From: Nocardioides anomalus | GTDB taxonomy: Bacteria; Actinomycetota; Actinomycetes; Propionibacteriales; Nocardioidaceae | Assembly (NCBI RefSeq): GCF_011046535.1 | Contig: NZ_CP049257.1 | Span: 4,650,001 to 4,714,000, forward strand | Reading direction: 5' to 3' | DNA: 64,000 nt | Part shown: positions 44,454 through 52,507 of the stretch, one piece after another | How the letters are laid out: every line of letters begins with the position of its first letter | How positions within the stretch are numbered: the first letter of the stretch is position 1 | The notes under the pieces: generated by a model | What the model was told of the DNA's origin: nothing | The model's database searches: none | What the model saw: only the letters and a program-made list of their open reading frames with translations | Translations under genes and position numbers: made by a program

Positions 44454-45302
44454 GTGACGACGGTGGCGGTCCTGGGGACCGGGAAGATGGGCGCCGGGAT
44501 GGCCCGGCAGCTGGTGCAGCACGGCTTCGACGTGCGGGTGTGGAACCGCTCGCGCGACAAGGCCGAGCCGCTGGCCGAGGACGGCGCGACGGTGGCGGAC
44601 AGCGCGACCGAGGCGGTCAGGGGCGCGGAGGTGGTGCTGCCGATGCTGTTCGACGCCGACTCGGTGCTGGCGGTCCTGGACGAGGCGGCCGACGGCTTCG
44701 GCCAGGGCGTGCTGCTGGTGCAGAGCACGACGGTCGGGCTGGAGCAGCCGCGGGTGGCCGACGCGGCGCGGAGCCGCGGGCTGCGGGTCCTGGACGCGCC
44801 CGTGCTCGGCACCCGCAAGCCGGCCGAGGAGGGCAAGCTCACGGTGCTGGCCTCGGGCGACCCCGCGGACCGCGACGAGGCGCAGCCGGTGCTGGACGCG
44901 ATCGGCGCGAAGACGGTCTGGGTCGGTGACGAGGTGGGGATGGCCAGCCGGCTCAAGCTGGCCTGCAACGCCTGGGTCGCCTCGATCACGGCGGCCACCG
45001 CGCAGTCGGTGGCGCTGGCCGAGGGCCTCGGCCTGGACCCGCGGCTGTTCCTGCACGCCATCGAGGGCTCGCCCACGGACGCGGCGTACGCGCAGCTCAA
45101 GGGCGACGCGATGATCAGCGGCGAGATGCCGGTGGCTTTCGACGTCGACGGCATCAGCAAGGACCTCGGGCTGATCCGGCAGGCCGCCGACGAGGGCGGC
45201 GTGAGCGCCGAGCTCCTCGAGGCGCTGCAGGGCCTCTTCAGGCGGGCCAGCGAGCAGGGCCACGGCGGGGCCGACATGGCCGCGGTGCGGAAGGCTTTCT
45301 AG
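44454..45302 (+). CDS. Beta-hydroxyacid dehydrogenase family oxidoreductase
   Basis: 282 residues from GTG. The N-terminal VAVLGTGKMGAGMARQLVQHGFDVRVWNRS is the NAD(P) Rossmann motif, DAPVLGTRKPAEEGKL is the substrate loop, and RLKLACNAW carries the catalytic Lys. This is the 3-hydroxyisobutyrate dehydrogenase/GLYR family. The substrate is unknown. The stop codon lies within a KstR-like palindrome that precedes the following gene. Confidence 0.87.
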   Translation: MTTVAVLGTGKMGAGMARQLVQHGFDVRVWNRSRDKAEPLAEDGATVADSATEAVRGAEVVLPMLFDADSVLAVLDEAADGFGQGVLLVQSTTVGLEQPRVADAARSRGLRVLDAPVLGTRKPAEEGKLTVLASGDPADRDEAQPVLDAIGAKTVWVGDEVGMASRLKLACNAWVASITAATAQSVALAEGLGLDPRLFLHAIEGSPTDAAYAQLKGDAMISGEMPVAFDVDGISKDLGLIRQAADEGGVSAELLEALQGLFRRASEQGHGGADMAAVRKAF

Positions 45303-45313
45303 AACACGTTCTA
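45300..45313. promoter_or_regulatory. KstR-like operator (TnnAACnnGTTnnA)
   Basis: TAGAACACGTTCTA fits the published KstR consensus TNNAACNNGTTNNA of mycobacterial and rhodococcal cholesterol regulons at every fixed position, and its flanks extend the palindrome to CTAGAAC-AC-GTTCTAG. It overlaps the stop of the preceding gene and lies 23 bp before the DapB-like gene, directly upstream of its TAGGGT -10 box. Confidence 0.6.
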
Positions 45314-45336
45314 GTGAGCCGCTAGGGTGCCGGAGC

Positions 45337-46410
45337 ATGACGCTCCGGGTCGTGCAGTGGACCACCGGCAACATCGGCCGCCGCTCGCTGCACGCCGTCC
45401 TCAGCCGCGACGACCTGGAGCTGGTCGGCGTCTACGCCCACGGCGCGGACAAGGTCGGGCGCGACGCGGCCGAGCTGTGCGGCTGGCCCGAGCCGACCGG
45501 CGTCCTCGCGACGAACGACGTCGCGGAGCTGCTGAGGGCGGAGCCGGACGCCTGCTGCTACAACCCGCTGTGGCCGGACGTCGACGAGCTGGTCACCCTG
45601 CTCGAGGCGGGCGTCAACGTGTGCACCAGCGCCGCGTGGATCACCGGAGGCAAGCAGACCGAGCGCGACCGGCGGCGGATCCAGGAGGCCTGCGAGCGGG
45701 GCCGGAGCACGATCTTCGGCTCGGGCGCCCACCCCGGCATGACCAACCTGGTCGGGATGGTCCTGACCGGGGCCTGCGAGCGGGTCGACTCGATGGTCAT
45801 CACCGAGTCGGTGGACTGCTCGACGTACGAGTCGGCCGAGACCCAGCGTGCGATGGGCTTCGGCCGGGACCCGGACACCGCAGGGCTCGCGGAGAGCGTC
45901 CGGAGGGAGTCCGAGGTCTTCGCCGAGTCGGCCGTGCTCTTGGCGCAGGCGATCGGCGCGGTGGTGGACCGGGTCACCTTCGACGTCGAGTTCACCGCGG
46001 CGACGGGCGACAGCGACCTCGGCTTCATGACCATCCCGGCGGGCACGGTCGGTGGGGTCATGGGCCACCACCGCGCCTGGGCGGGCGAGCAGAACGTCGT
46101 GAGCGTCGGCTTCAACTGGATCATGGGCGCGCACACGGTCCCGCCCAAGCCGCTGCAGCACGGCCACGTCATCCAGGTCTTCGGCCTGCCCAACATGCGC
46201 ACGGTGCTGCACTGCCTGCCGCCGGCGGACTGGGACGAGCCCGGCTTCATGGGCCTCGGGATGGTCTACACGGCGATGCCGGTGACCAACGCGGTGCCGT
46301 ACGTCGTGGCCGCGCCGCCCGGGATCGTCACCCTGGCGGACCTGCCGCCGATCACGGGTCGGGTCGCCAGGCCGGTCAGCGGCAGGCTCAGGCCGACGCC
46401 AGCGCCCTGA
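45337..46410 (+). CDS. DapB-like NAD(P)-dependent dehydrogenase
   Basis: 357 residues. The N-terminal VVQWTTGNIGRRSLHAVL is the nucleotide motif of the dihydrodipicolinate-reductase-like family, and FGSGAHPGMTNLVGMVLTGACERVDSMVITESVDCSTYES is characteristic of the actinobacterial branch (related to 2,4-diaminopentanoate dehydrogenase). It is much longer than true DapB and lacks its substrate motif, so a lysine role is unlikely. TAGGGT (45323-45328) ends 8 bp before the ATG. The KstR-like box upstream hints at steroid/lipid-related control. It is convergent with the glutathione peroxidase (23-bp overlap). Confidence 0.82.
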   Translation: MTLRVVQWTTGNIGRRSLHAVLSRDDLELVGVYAHGADKVGRDAAELCGWPEPTGVLATNDVAELLRAEPDACCYNPLWPDVDELVTLLEAGVNVCTSAAWITGGKQTERDRRRIQEACERGRSTIFGSGAHPGMTNLVGMVLTGACERVDSMVITESVDCSTYESAETQRAMGFGRDPDTAGLAESVRRESEVFAESAVLLAQAIGAVVDRVTFDVEFTAATGDSDLGFMTIPAGTVGGVMGHHRAWAGEQNVVSVGFNWIMGAHTVPPKPLQHGHVIQVFGLPNMRTVLHCLPPADWDEPGFMGLGMVYTAMPVTNAVPYVVAAPPGIVTLADLPPITGRVARPVSGRLRPTPAP

Positions 46411-46879
46411 CCGCCTCGAGGATCCGCTCGTCCTCGGGCTCGACGGTGGGGCTGAAGCGCGCCACGATGCTGCCGTCGGCGGCGAGGAGGAACTTCTCGA
46501 AGTTCCACGCCACGTCGCCGGCCTCGCCCTTCTCGTCTGGGGTCCGGGTCAGCGCGGCGTAGACGGGGTGCCGGTCCTCGCCGTTGACCTCGATCTTCTC
46601 GGTCATCGGGAAGGTCACGCCGTACGTCGAGGAGCAGAACTCCTGGATCTCCTCGGCGCTCCCTGGCTCCTGACCCAGGAACTGGTTGCACGGGAAGCCG
46701 ACGACGGTGAACGCCTCGTCGCCGTACGCCTCCTGGAGCCGCTCGAGCCCGGCGTACTGCGGGGTGAGCCCGCACCGGCTGGCCACGTTGACCAGCAGCG
46801 CCGGGCGGCCGGCGGTGATGTCGCCGAGCGTGGTCGCGGTGCCGTCGAGCCGGGCGATCTTCTCCTCCAGGATGCTCAC
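46388..46879 (-). CDS. Glutathione-peroxidase family thiol peroxidase
   Basis: 163 residues. The peroxidatic Cys lies in NVASRCGLTPQY (Cys, not selenocysteine), with GFPCNQFLGQEPGS and WNFEKFLLAADG completing the Cys-Gln-Trp-Asn site. Cys-type enzymes usually use thioredoxin. TAGGAT (minus, 46887-46892) ends 7 bp before the GTG start. GPx proteins act on lipid and H2O2 peroxides. Confidence 0.9.
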   Translation of the reverse strand: MSILEEKIARLDGTATTLGDITAGRPALLVNVASRCGLTPQYAGLERLQEAYGDEAFTVVGFPCNQFLGQEPGSAEEIQEFCSSTYGVTFPMTEKIEVNGEDRHPVYAALTRTPDEKGEAGDVAWNFEKFLLAADGSIVARFSPTVEPEDERILEAVRALASA

Positions 46880-46932
46880 GGCTCCGATCCTAGGACGCCC
46901 GCGTTGTCGGGCCGGACGGCTAGTTTCGGGGG

Positions 46933-49647
46933 GTGAGCTTCGTCCCCCTCGGCACCGCGGCGTTCCGGCCCGCGAGCCCGCCGCGGGAGGGCGTGGTGGA
47001 GTTCCGCGACGAGCGCCGCACGGTCACACTGCCCATCCGCGCGGCGCTGCCGGTGCTGACCAAGGCCCACCACCGCGACGACCTGCACCCGAGCATCGGG
47101 CTGCTCTCCGGAGCGGCGCTGCTGGGGCTCAAGCTGGTGGCCGCCGGCCGGATCGAGCCGTCCGGCACCGACCCCAGCTGGCGGATGGCTCCGCTGGACC
47201 GCGCCGACGAGGACCGCGTCCTGCAGCTGGCCAGCGCCCGGACCCACGGCGACCTCGGACCCGATGAGGCGGAGCGGCTGGTCCGCGACCTGCTCGACGC
47301 GGTGGCCGACGCGGTGCCGCGCGCCGCGCCCACCGTGGCCCAGCAGCAGCGGCCGCGCCCGGACTTCGAGCGGACCCTGCGCGATCGGCTGAAGCGCTAC
47401 ACCGAGCCGCGCCCGGAGCGCCCGCAGCTGGTCCGGGTCTCGCTGCGCGTCGAGGCCGACGAGGAGGAGCTGGTCGCGGGCGCGGTGCGTCTGGTGCTGC
47501 AGGTCCACGACGAGCAGAACCCGCTCCACCTCTGCGACGCGGCACTGCTGTGGACCGGAGCGGAGGAGGAGCACGGCTTCGGCGACCGGGCCCGCACCCA
47601 CGCCACGATCGCGCTACGCGGCGCGGCCGAGGCCTGGCCGGTGCTCGACCGGATGCTCGAGCTGCGGGTGCCCGACCAGATCACCCTCGACGGCGACGAG
47701 ATCGAGAGCCTGCTCGAGACCGGCGTCGGTGCCTTGGCCGGGCGCGGCGTGGACGTGCTCTGGCCGCGCAGCCTCGGGCGCGACCTCACGGCGACCACGG
47801 TGCTGGACCGCGCCCGTCCGATGTCGGAGCGCGAGGCCCAGCTGCGCACCGGTGTCTTCGGCGAGGGCGAGCTGTTCAGCTTCCGCTGGCAGCTGGCCCT
47901 GCACGGCGACCCGCTGACCGAGGAGGAGATGGAGCAGCTGGCCACCACGGCGGCCCCGCTGCTGCGGCTGCGCGGCAACTGGACCGTCATCGACCCCTCG
48001 ATCGCGCGCAAGGCCCGCAAACGGGTGGTCCGCACGGCCACCGCCGCCGAGGCCATCGCCGCCGCGCTGACCGGCACCGTCCAGCTCGGCACCGCGGAGC
48101 AGCCGGTCGAGGAGCAGGTCCAGCTCGGCGCCAGCCTGCTCCAGGTCCGCGAGCGGCTGCTCGGTGCGGCGACCCGTGAGCCGGTCCCGGTCCCCGCGGC
48201 GCTGCGGGCCGAGCTGCGCGACTACCAGCGCCAGGGGCTCACGTGGCTGGCCGAGCTGACCTCCCACGGCCTGGGCGCGTGCCTGGCCGACGACATGGGC
48301 CTGGGCAAGACGGTGACGCTCATCGCGCTCCACCTGCACCGCGTCGAGGAGGGGCACACCGGTCCCGTGCTCGTCGTCTGCCCGGCCAGCCTGCTGGGCA
48401 ACTGGGAGCAGGAGCTGGCGCGGTTCGCCCCGGGCGTGGCCGTGCGCCGCTACCACGGCGAGCGGCGCACGCTCGAGGGGCTGACCGAGGGGTTCGTGCT
48501 CACGACGTACGGCACCATGCGGGTCAGCCACGAGGCGCTGGCCGAGGTGCCCTGGGACCTGGTGGTCGCCGACGAGGCGCAGCACCTGAAGAACGCGCGC
48601 TCCTCGACCGCGCGCAATCTGCGCAAGATCCCCAGCGCGGTGCGGGTCGCGCTCACCGGCACGCCGATGGAGAACAACCTCACCGAGCTCTGGTCCGTGC
48701 TCGACTGGGTGATCCCCGGCCTCCTCGGCAGCCGCCAGGCCTTCCGCCGCGCGTGGGCGAGCCCGATCGAGGCGGGCGTGCACGAGGCCAAGACCCGGCA
48801 GTTCGCCGAGCTCATCGGCCCGTTCCTGCTGCGCCGCCGCAAGTCCGATCCCGGGATCGCGCCCGAGCTGCCGGCCAAGACCGAGACCGACCACCCGCTG
48901 CACCTGACCCGCGAGCAGGTCGTGCTCTACGAGTCGTTCGTGCGCGACACCATGGCTCGCATCGAGCGCGCGCACGCCGACGACCAGGTCACCCGCCGCA
49001 GCCTGGTCCTGATGCTGCTGACCGGGCTCAAGCAGATCTGCAACCACCCGGCCCACTTCCTCAAGGAGTCCGGCGCGGTGCGCCTCTCCGGCCGCTCGCA
49101 GAAGCTCGACCTGGTCGACGAGCTGCTCGGCACCGTGCTGGCCGAGGACGGCGCCGCCCTGGTCTTCACCCAGTACGTCGCCATGGCGCGGCTCCTCGAG
49201 GCCCACCTGACCCGAGCCGGCGTGCCCCACCAGTTCCTGCACGGCGGCACGCCGGTGCGCGAGCGCGAGGCGATGGTCGCGCGGTTCCAGGCGGGGGAGG
49301 CGCCCGTCTTCCTGCTCTCGCTCAAGGCCGGGGGCACCGGCCTCAACCTGACCCGCGCCGACCACGTCCTGCACTTCGACCGGTGGTGGAACCCCGCCGT
49401 CGAGGAGCAGGCCACCGACCGGGCCTACCGGATCGGGCAGACCAAGCCGGTGCAGGTGCACCGGCTCATCACCCAGGGCACCGTCGAGGAGCGCATCGCC
49501 GAGCTGCTGGCCCGCAAGCGCTCGCTGGCCGACGCCGTCCTGGGCCGCGGAGAGGCGGCGCTGACCGAGCTCGGCGACGACGAGCTGCGCGACCTGGTGA
49601 CGCTGCGCCGCGAGGACGCGCGCCGCGAGGGCCGGGACCGGTCGTGA
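46933..49647 (+). CDS. SNF2/Swi2-family DNA translocase
   Basis: 904 residues from GTG, with TAGTTT (46921-46926) 6 bp upstream. A long N-terminal region (1-430) includes the bacterial SNF2-associated domain. The motor follows: DDMGLGKT about 453-460, VCPASLLGNWEQEL, DEAQ about 546, LTGTPMENNLTELWSVLD, then helicase-C HGGTPVREREAMVARFQ and DRWWNPAVEEQATDRAYRIGQ. ATP-driven dsDNA translocase of the HepA/RapA type. The stop overlaps the SWIM gene by 4 bp. Confidence 0.92.
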   Translation: MSFVPLGTAAFRPASPPREGVVEFRDERRTVTLPIRAALPVLTKAHHRDDLHPSIGLLSGAALLGLKLVAAGRIEPSGTDPSWRMAPLDRADEDRVLQLASARTHGDLGPDEAERLVRDLLDAVADAVPRAAPTVAQQQRPRPDFERTLRDRLKRYTEPRPERPQLVRVSLRVEADEEELVAGAVRLVLQVHDEQNPLHLCDAALLWTGAEEEHGFGDRARTHATIALRGAAEAWPVLDRMLELRVPDQITLDGDEIESLLETGVGALAGRGVDVLWPRSLGRDLTATTVLDRARPMSEREAQLRTGVFGEGELFSFRWQLALHGDPLTEEEMEQLATTAAPLLRLRGNWTVIDPSIARKARKRVVRTATAAEAIAAALTGTVQLGTAEQPVEEQVQLGASLLQVRERLLGAATREPVPVPAALRAELRDYQRQGLTWLAELTSHGLGACLADDMGLGKTVTLIALHLHRVEEGHTGPVLVVCPASLLGNWEQELARFAPGVAVRRYHGERRTLEGLTEGFVLTTYGTMRVSHEALAEVPWDLVVADEAQHLKNARSSTARNLRKIPSAVRVALTGTPMENNLTELWSVLDWVIPGLLGSRQAFRRAWASPIEAGVHEAKTRQFAELIGPFLLRRRKSDPGIAPELPAKTETDHPLHLTREQVVLYESFVRDTMARIERAHADDQVTRRSLVLMLLTGLKQICNHPAHFLKESGAVRLSGRSQKLDLVDELLGTVLAEDGAALVFTQYVAMARLLEAHLTRAGVPHQFLHGGTPVREREAMVARFQAGEAPVFLLSLKAGGTGLNLTRADHVLHFDRWWNPAVEEQATDRAYRIGQTKPVQVHRLITQGTVEERIAELLARKRSLADAVLGRGEAALTELGDDELRDLVTLRREDARREGRDRS

Positions 49648-50309
49648 CCACCGTCGTCCACCCCCGCGCTCCCGAGCGCCGCGGCGCGGCCCGGTCGACC
49701 CGCTGGTGGTCCAAGGCCTGGGTGCGTGCGGTCGAGGAGTCGTCGTACTCCTCGGGCGACCTGACCGCCGCCCGCACCATCTCCCGGTCGGGGCGGATCG
49801 GCCAGATCAGCGTGCGCCCGGGCGCGTTCGTGGCCGCGGTCGAGGACCAGCACGGGCTCTGGGCCGTCCAGGGCACGGTCCCGGTCCTCGACGCCGACGC
49901 CCGCGAGGCGCTGGTGGAGACGGTCGCCGCCGAGGCCGGGCGGGTCGCGGCGCTGCTGGCCGGCGACCTTCCGCACACCCTGGTCGAGCACGCCGAGGAG
50001 GCCGGCGTCGAGCTGCTGCCCTACGGCGGCGAGCTGGCCTCGACCTGCAGCTGCGAGAGCTGGACCGACCCCTGCCCGCACGCGCTGGCCGTGATGTACC
50101 AGTTGGCCTGGCTCATCGACGACGACCCGTTCGTGCTGCTGCACCTGCGCGGCCTGGGCCGCGACGACCTGCTGGCCGAGCTGCACGGCCGCTCCGTGCC
50201 CGCGGTGCGCGAGGAGGAGGCCGACCCGGACGTGGACACCGCGGTCGACGCCGCCCTGCGGGCCGCGGCGCTGCTGCGCGAGGCCGAGGGGCCGGGTCAG
50301 TACTCGTAG
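49644..50309 (+). CDS. SWIM zinc-finger protein, partner of SNF2 helicase
   Basis: 221 residues. The SWIM motif is STCSCESWTDPCPHALAVMYQLAW (CxC...CxH). N-terminal FARGRxY-like segments are replaced by WWSKAWVRAVEESSYSSGDLTAARTISRSGRIGQISVRPGAFVAAVE, typical of the actinobacterial SWIM proteins encoded after SNF2 genes. GTGA overlap with the helicase gene shows co-translation. It likely provides DNA or protein binding for the translocase. Convergent with the next gene (13-bp overlap). Confidence 0.87.
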   Translation: MTTVVHPRAPERRGAARSTRWWSKAWVRAVEESSYSSGDLTAARTISRSGRIGQISVRPGAFVAAVEDQHGLWAVQGTVPVLDADAREALVETVAAEAGRVAALLAGDLPHTLVEHAEEAGVELLPYGGELASTCSCESWTDPCPHALAVMYQLAWLIDDDPFVLLHLRGLGRDDLLAELHGRSVPAVREEEADPDVDTAVDAALRAAALLREAEGPGQYS

Positions 50310-51037
50310 TTGCGGCACAGCCGCAGCGTGAGCAGGCTCCACGTGGCCGTGTCCACCGCTCCGCGCTCGGTGACCTGGCCCGGGGCGTCGTCCTGGTACT
50401 CCGCCACGCGTGCCGAGGTGGGGTCGTCGAAGATCCCGGTGATCTGGTCACCCGGGAACGCCCCGCGCTGCGGGTGGAGCTGCGCGTCGTCGGAGAACAT
50501 CGCCTGCAGCGCCCGCACCCAGACCTTGCTCTCGGTGGTGACCGCCATGCCGAGCTCCAGCGCCGGCGCCTCGGACGACGGGATCTCGCACGGGCACTTG
50601 ACCAGCTGCTCGTTGCCGGAGCTGAGCACGGTGACGAAGCTGTTGACCTCGGTGCCGGACATCCGCACCTCGCAGGGGTCCTGCTTGCTGTCGTAGGGCC
50701 CTCGGTAGACGGCGTACTTGGGCGGGTCCTTGCCCTCGGGACCCATCACCGTCGGGCACGAGCTGTCGGTGCGCAGGTAGCGCAGGCCCTTGCTGCTGCT
50801 GGCGTTGGCCACCGCGTTGCTCAGCGGCGCGGCGGTGTCGCCGTAGCCCACGATGAGCAGCGCCTGGCCGGTGCAGTCGGCCTGGTCGACCTGGGGGATG
50901 CGCAGGTGCAGCGGGTCGTTGAACGACGACGCGGCCGGCTCGTCGCCGCCCCCGTCGTCGACCACCAGCGCGGTGGTCACACCGCCGCCGATCCCGAGGA
51001 CCGCGGCCAGCAGCGGGGCGACGACGCGGCTACGCAC
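50297..51037 (-). CDS. Membrane-anchored protein with peptidoglycan-binding-like C-terminus
   Basis: 246 residues from GTG. One N-terminal hydrophobic helix (VVAPLLAAVLGIGGGVTTALVV) anchors an extracytoplasmic domain with six to seven cysteines (for example CTGQ, SSCPTV, DPCEV, KCPCEI), possibly disulfide-linked. The C-terminal ALQAMFSDD...GDQITGIFDDPTSARVAEYQ...GAVDTATWSLL follows the PG_binding_1 pattern. Its start overlaps the TetR stop by 8 bp, so it is co-expressed with that regulator. Function unknown. Confidence 0.72.
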   Translation of the reverse strand: MRSRVVAPLLAAVLGIGGGVTTALVVDDGGGDEPAASSFNDPLHLRIPQVDQADCTGQALLIVGYGDTAAPLSNAVANASSSKGLRYLRTDSSCPTVMGPEGKDPPKYAVYRGPYDSKQDPCEVRMSGTEVNSFVTVLSSGNEQLVKCPCEIPSSEAPALELGMAVTTESKVWVRALQAMFSDDAQLHPQRGAFPGDQITGIFDDPTSARVAEYQDDAPGQVTERGAVDTATWSLLTLRLCRNYEY

Positions 51038-51590
51038 CGCGCGGCCCGGTGCCGAGGGCGGCGTCCGCCATCCCCGTGAGCAGCTCGCGCATCCGGGCGT
51101 CGGGCAGCAGCGCGCTGTGCGGCGTGGAGTTGATGAGCCCGAAGGCCGCGTGCGCCATGGCCCGCGCGCTGTCCAGCGGCAGCCCGTCGTGCACCTCGCG
51201 CAGGCGGTCGGCCCAGAGGTCGACGTACGCGCGCTGGAGCTTGCGGACGAGCTCGCGCGCGTCGTCCGGCAGCGACTCCCAGTCGCGGTCCTGGACCACG
51301 ATCAGCGGGCGGTCGCGCAGGGCGAAGTCGACGTGCCAGTCGACCAGCGCGTGCAGCGCGGTCACCGCGTCGGGCGCGGCGTCCGAGCGCTCGCGGCCGA
51401 CCTCGAGCAGCCGCTCGCTGATGTCGACCAGCATCTCGGCCAGCACCGCGTCCTTGGACGCGAAGTGCTTGTAGAGCGCCGGCCCGGAGATGCCGCAGGC
51501 CGCGCCGATGTCGGCCACGCTCACGCCGTGGAACCCGCGCGCGGCGAACAGCTCGGCCGCGGTCGCGAGGATCTCGTCGCGGCGGGCCAT
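51030..51590 (-). CDS. TetR-family repressor of the carboxylase operon
   Basis: 186 residues. A classical HTH ARRDEILATAAELFAARGFHGVSVADIGAACGISGPALYKHFASKDAVLAEM (2-50) and a ligand domain like those of acyl-CoA-responsive repressors. Minus-strand TAACCT (51597-51602) ends 6 bp before the ATG and is one arm of GGTTA-N8-TAACC, which recurs at the carboxylase promoter (52482). I infer autorepression and control of the leucine-type operon, with an acyl-CoA such as a leucine intermediate as ligand. Confidence 0.87.
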   Translation of the reverse strand: MARRDEILATAAELFAARGFHGVSVADIGAACGISGPALYKHFASKDAVLAEMLVDISERLLEVGRERSDAAPDAVTALHALVDWHVDFALRDRPLIVVQDRDWESLPDDARELVRKLQRAYVDLWADRLREVHDGLPLDSARAMAHAAFGLINSTPHSALLPDARMRELLTGMADAALGTGPRGA

Positions 51591-51597
51591 GCCCCGA

Positions 51598-51615
51598 GGT
51601 TAGCGGCGACTAACC
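51598..51615. promoter_or_regulatory. TetR operator at the tetR promoter
   Basis: GGTTAGCGGCGACTAACC: 5-bp arms GGTTA/TAACC around 8 bp. The left arm doubles as the minus-strand -10 box of the leaderless tetR gene, so binding should block its own promoter. Confidence 0.7.
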
Positions 51616-51633
51616 CGGTGGCCGACCGGGCGC

Positions 51634-52017
51634 CTAGGCCTGCGCGCCGCCGGCGTCGGCCTCGGCGGCCGCGATCTGGGCCCGCACGTCGTCCATGTCC
51701 AGGCCCTTGACCGCGGTGATGAGCTCCTCCAACGCGGGCGCGGGGAGCGCGCCGGACTGCCGGAAGACCAGGATCCCGTCGCGGAAGGCCATCAGCGTCG
51801 GGATGGCCGTGACCTGCGCGGCCTGGGAGATCGACTGCTCGGCCTCGGTGTCGATGGAGGCGAACACGACGTCCTCGTGGCGCTCGGAGGCGGCCTCGTA
51901 GACCGGCGCGAACTGGCGGCACGGCCCACACCACGACGCCCAGAAGTCGACCAGCACGATGTCCTCGCTGGTGACGGTCTGCTCGAAGGTCTCGGCGGTC
52001 AGCGGTACGGCGCTCAT
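51634..52017 (-). CDS. Thioredoxin
   Basis: 127 residues. The active site WCGPC is at residues 29-33, with [15 protein letters not shown] upstream/downstream in the classic form and cis-Pro in AIPTLMAF. The C-terminal extension (about 108-127) is Ala/Asp-rich. A general cytosolic disulfide reductase, one of several expected in an actinobacterium; it may serve the Cys-type GPx. No tight operon partner. Confidence 0.9.
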   Translation of the reverse strand: MSAVPLTAETFEQTVTSEDIVLVDFWASWCGPCRQFAPVYEAASERHEDVVFASIDTEAEQSISQAAQVTAIPTLMAFRDGILVFRQSGALPAPALEELITAVKGLDMDDVRAQIAAAEADAGGAQA

Positions 52018-52054
52018 GTGGGGTCAACGCGGGACCGCCGCCCGGTGTTCCGGC

Positions 52055-52444
52055 TCAGCCCTCGTGGGCGCCGTACGGCTTGAGGACGCAGAGCTCGTTG
52101 CCCTCGACGTCGGCCAGCACCACCCAGCTGGCGCCCTCGTCCTGGCCCACGTCGGCGCGGGTGGCGCCCAGCGCCTCGAGCCGGGCCACCTCCCTCGCCT
52201 GGTCGCCGGACGGTCGCAGGTCCAGGTGCAGCCGCCGCTTGCCCGGCGTCGGGTCGGGCACCCGGATGAACAGCAGGTCCGGCGCGACGCCGTCCTCGGG
52301 GCTGCCCGCGGGCGGCTCGAGGACGACCTCGCCGCCGTCGGCCGACACGTGCGTGCGCCGCCAGCCGAGCGCGGCGGCCCAGAAGGTCGCGACGGCTTCG
52401 GGGTCGGCGCAGTCCACGACCACGCACTGCCAGCGCAGGCTCAC
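52055..52444 (-). CDS. VOC-superfamily (glyoxalase-like) protein
   Basis: 129 residues from GTG. Paired beta-alpha-beta modules ([26 protein letters not shown] and [25 protein letters not shown]...[15 protein letters not shown]) match the glyoxalase-like VOC family common in actinobacteria. Two of the usual metal ligands (His in LHLDL, Glu in GNELCVL) are present. Function unknown. It lies divergent from the carboxylase operon across 63 bp holding the TetR operator. Confidence 0.82.
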   Translation of the reverse strand: MSLRWQCVVVDCADPEAVATFWAAALGWRRTHVSADGGEVVLEPPAGSPEDGVAPDLLFIRVPDPTPGKRRLHLDLRPSGDQAREVARLEALGATRADVGQDEGASWVVLADVEGNELCVLKPYGAHEG

Positions 52445-52481
52445 GTCCCGACCCTCACACGACCCGGGCGATGGCGCACGA

Positions 52482-52499
52482 GGTTAATGATCGCTAACC
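52482..52499. promoter_or_regulatory. TetR operator at the carboxylase operon promoter
   Basis: GGTTAATGATCGCTAACC has the same GGTTA-N8-TAACC layout as 51598-51615. Its right arm forms the -10 box TAACCT (52495-52500), which ends 7 bp before the GTG start of the carboxylase beta gene, implying a leaderless, TetR-blocked transcript. Confidence 0.7.
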
Positions 52500-52507
52500 T
52501 GACCTGC

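Noticed and set aside
40580..45277. A 1565-codon minus-strand open frame across the RHH-like gene, recQ and the dehydrogenase
   Set aside because: It covers several well-supported plus-strand genes and has low-complexity Arg/Gly/Ala content; it is a shadow frame.
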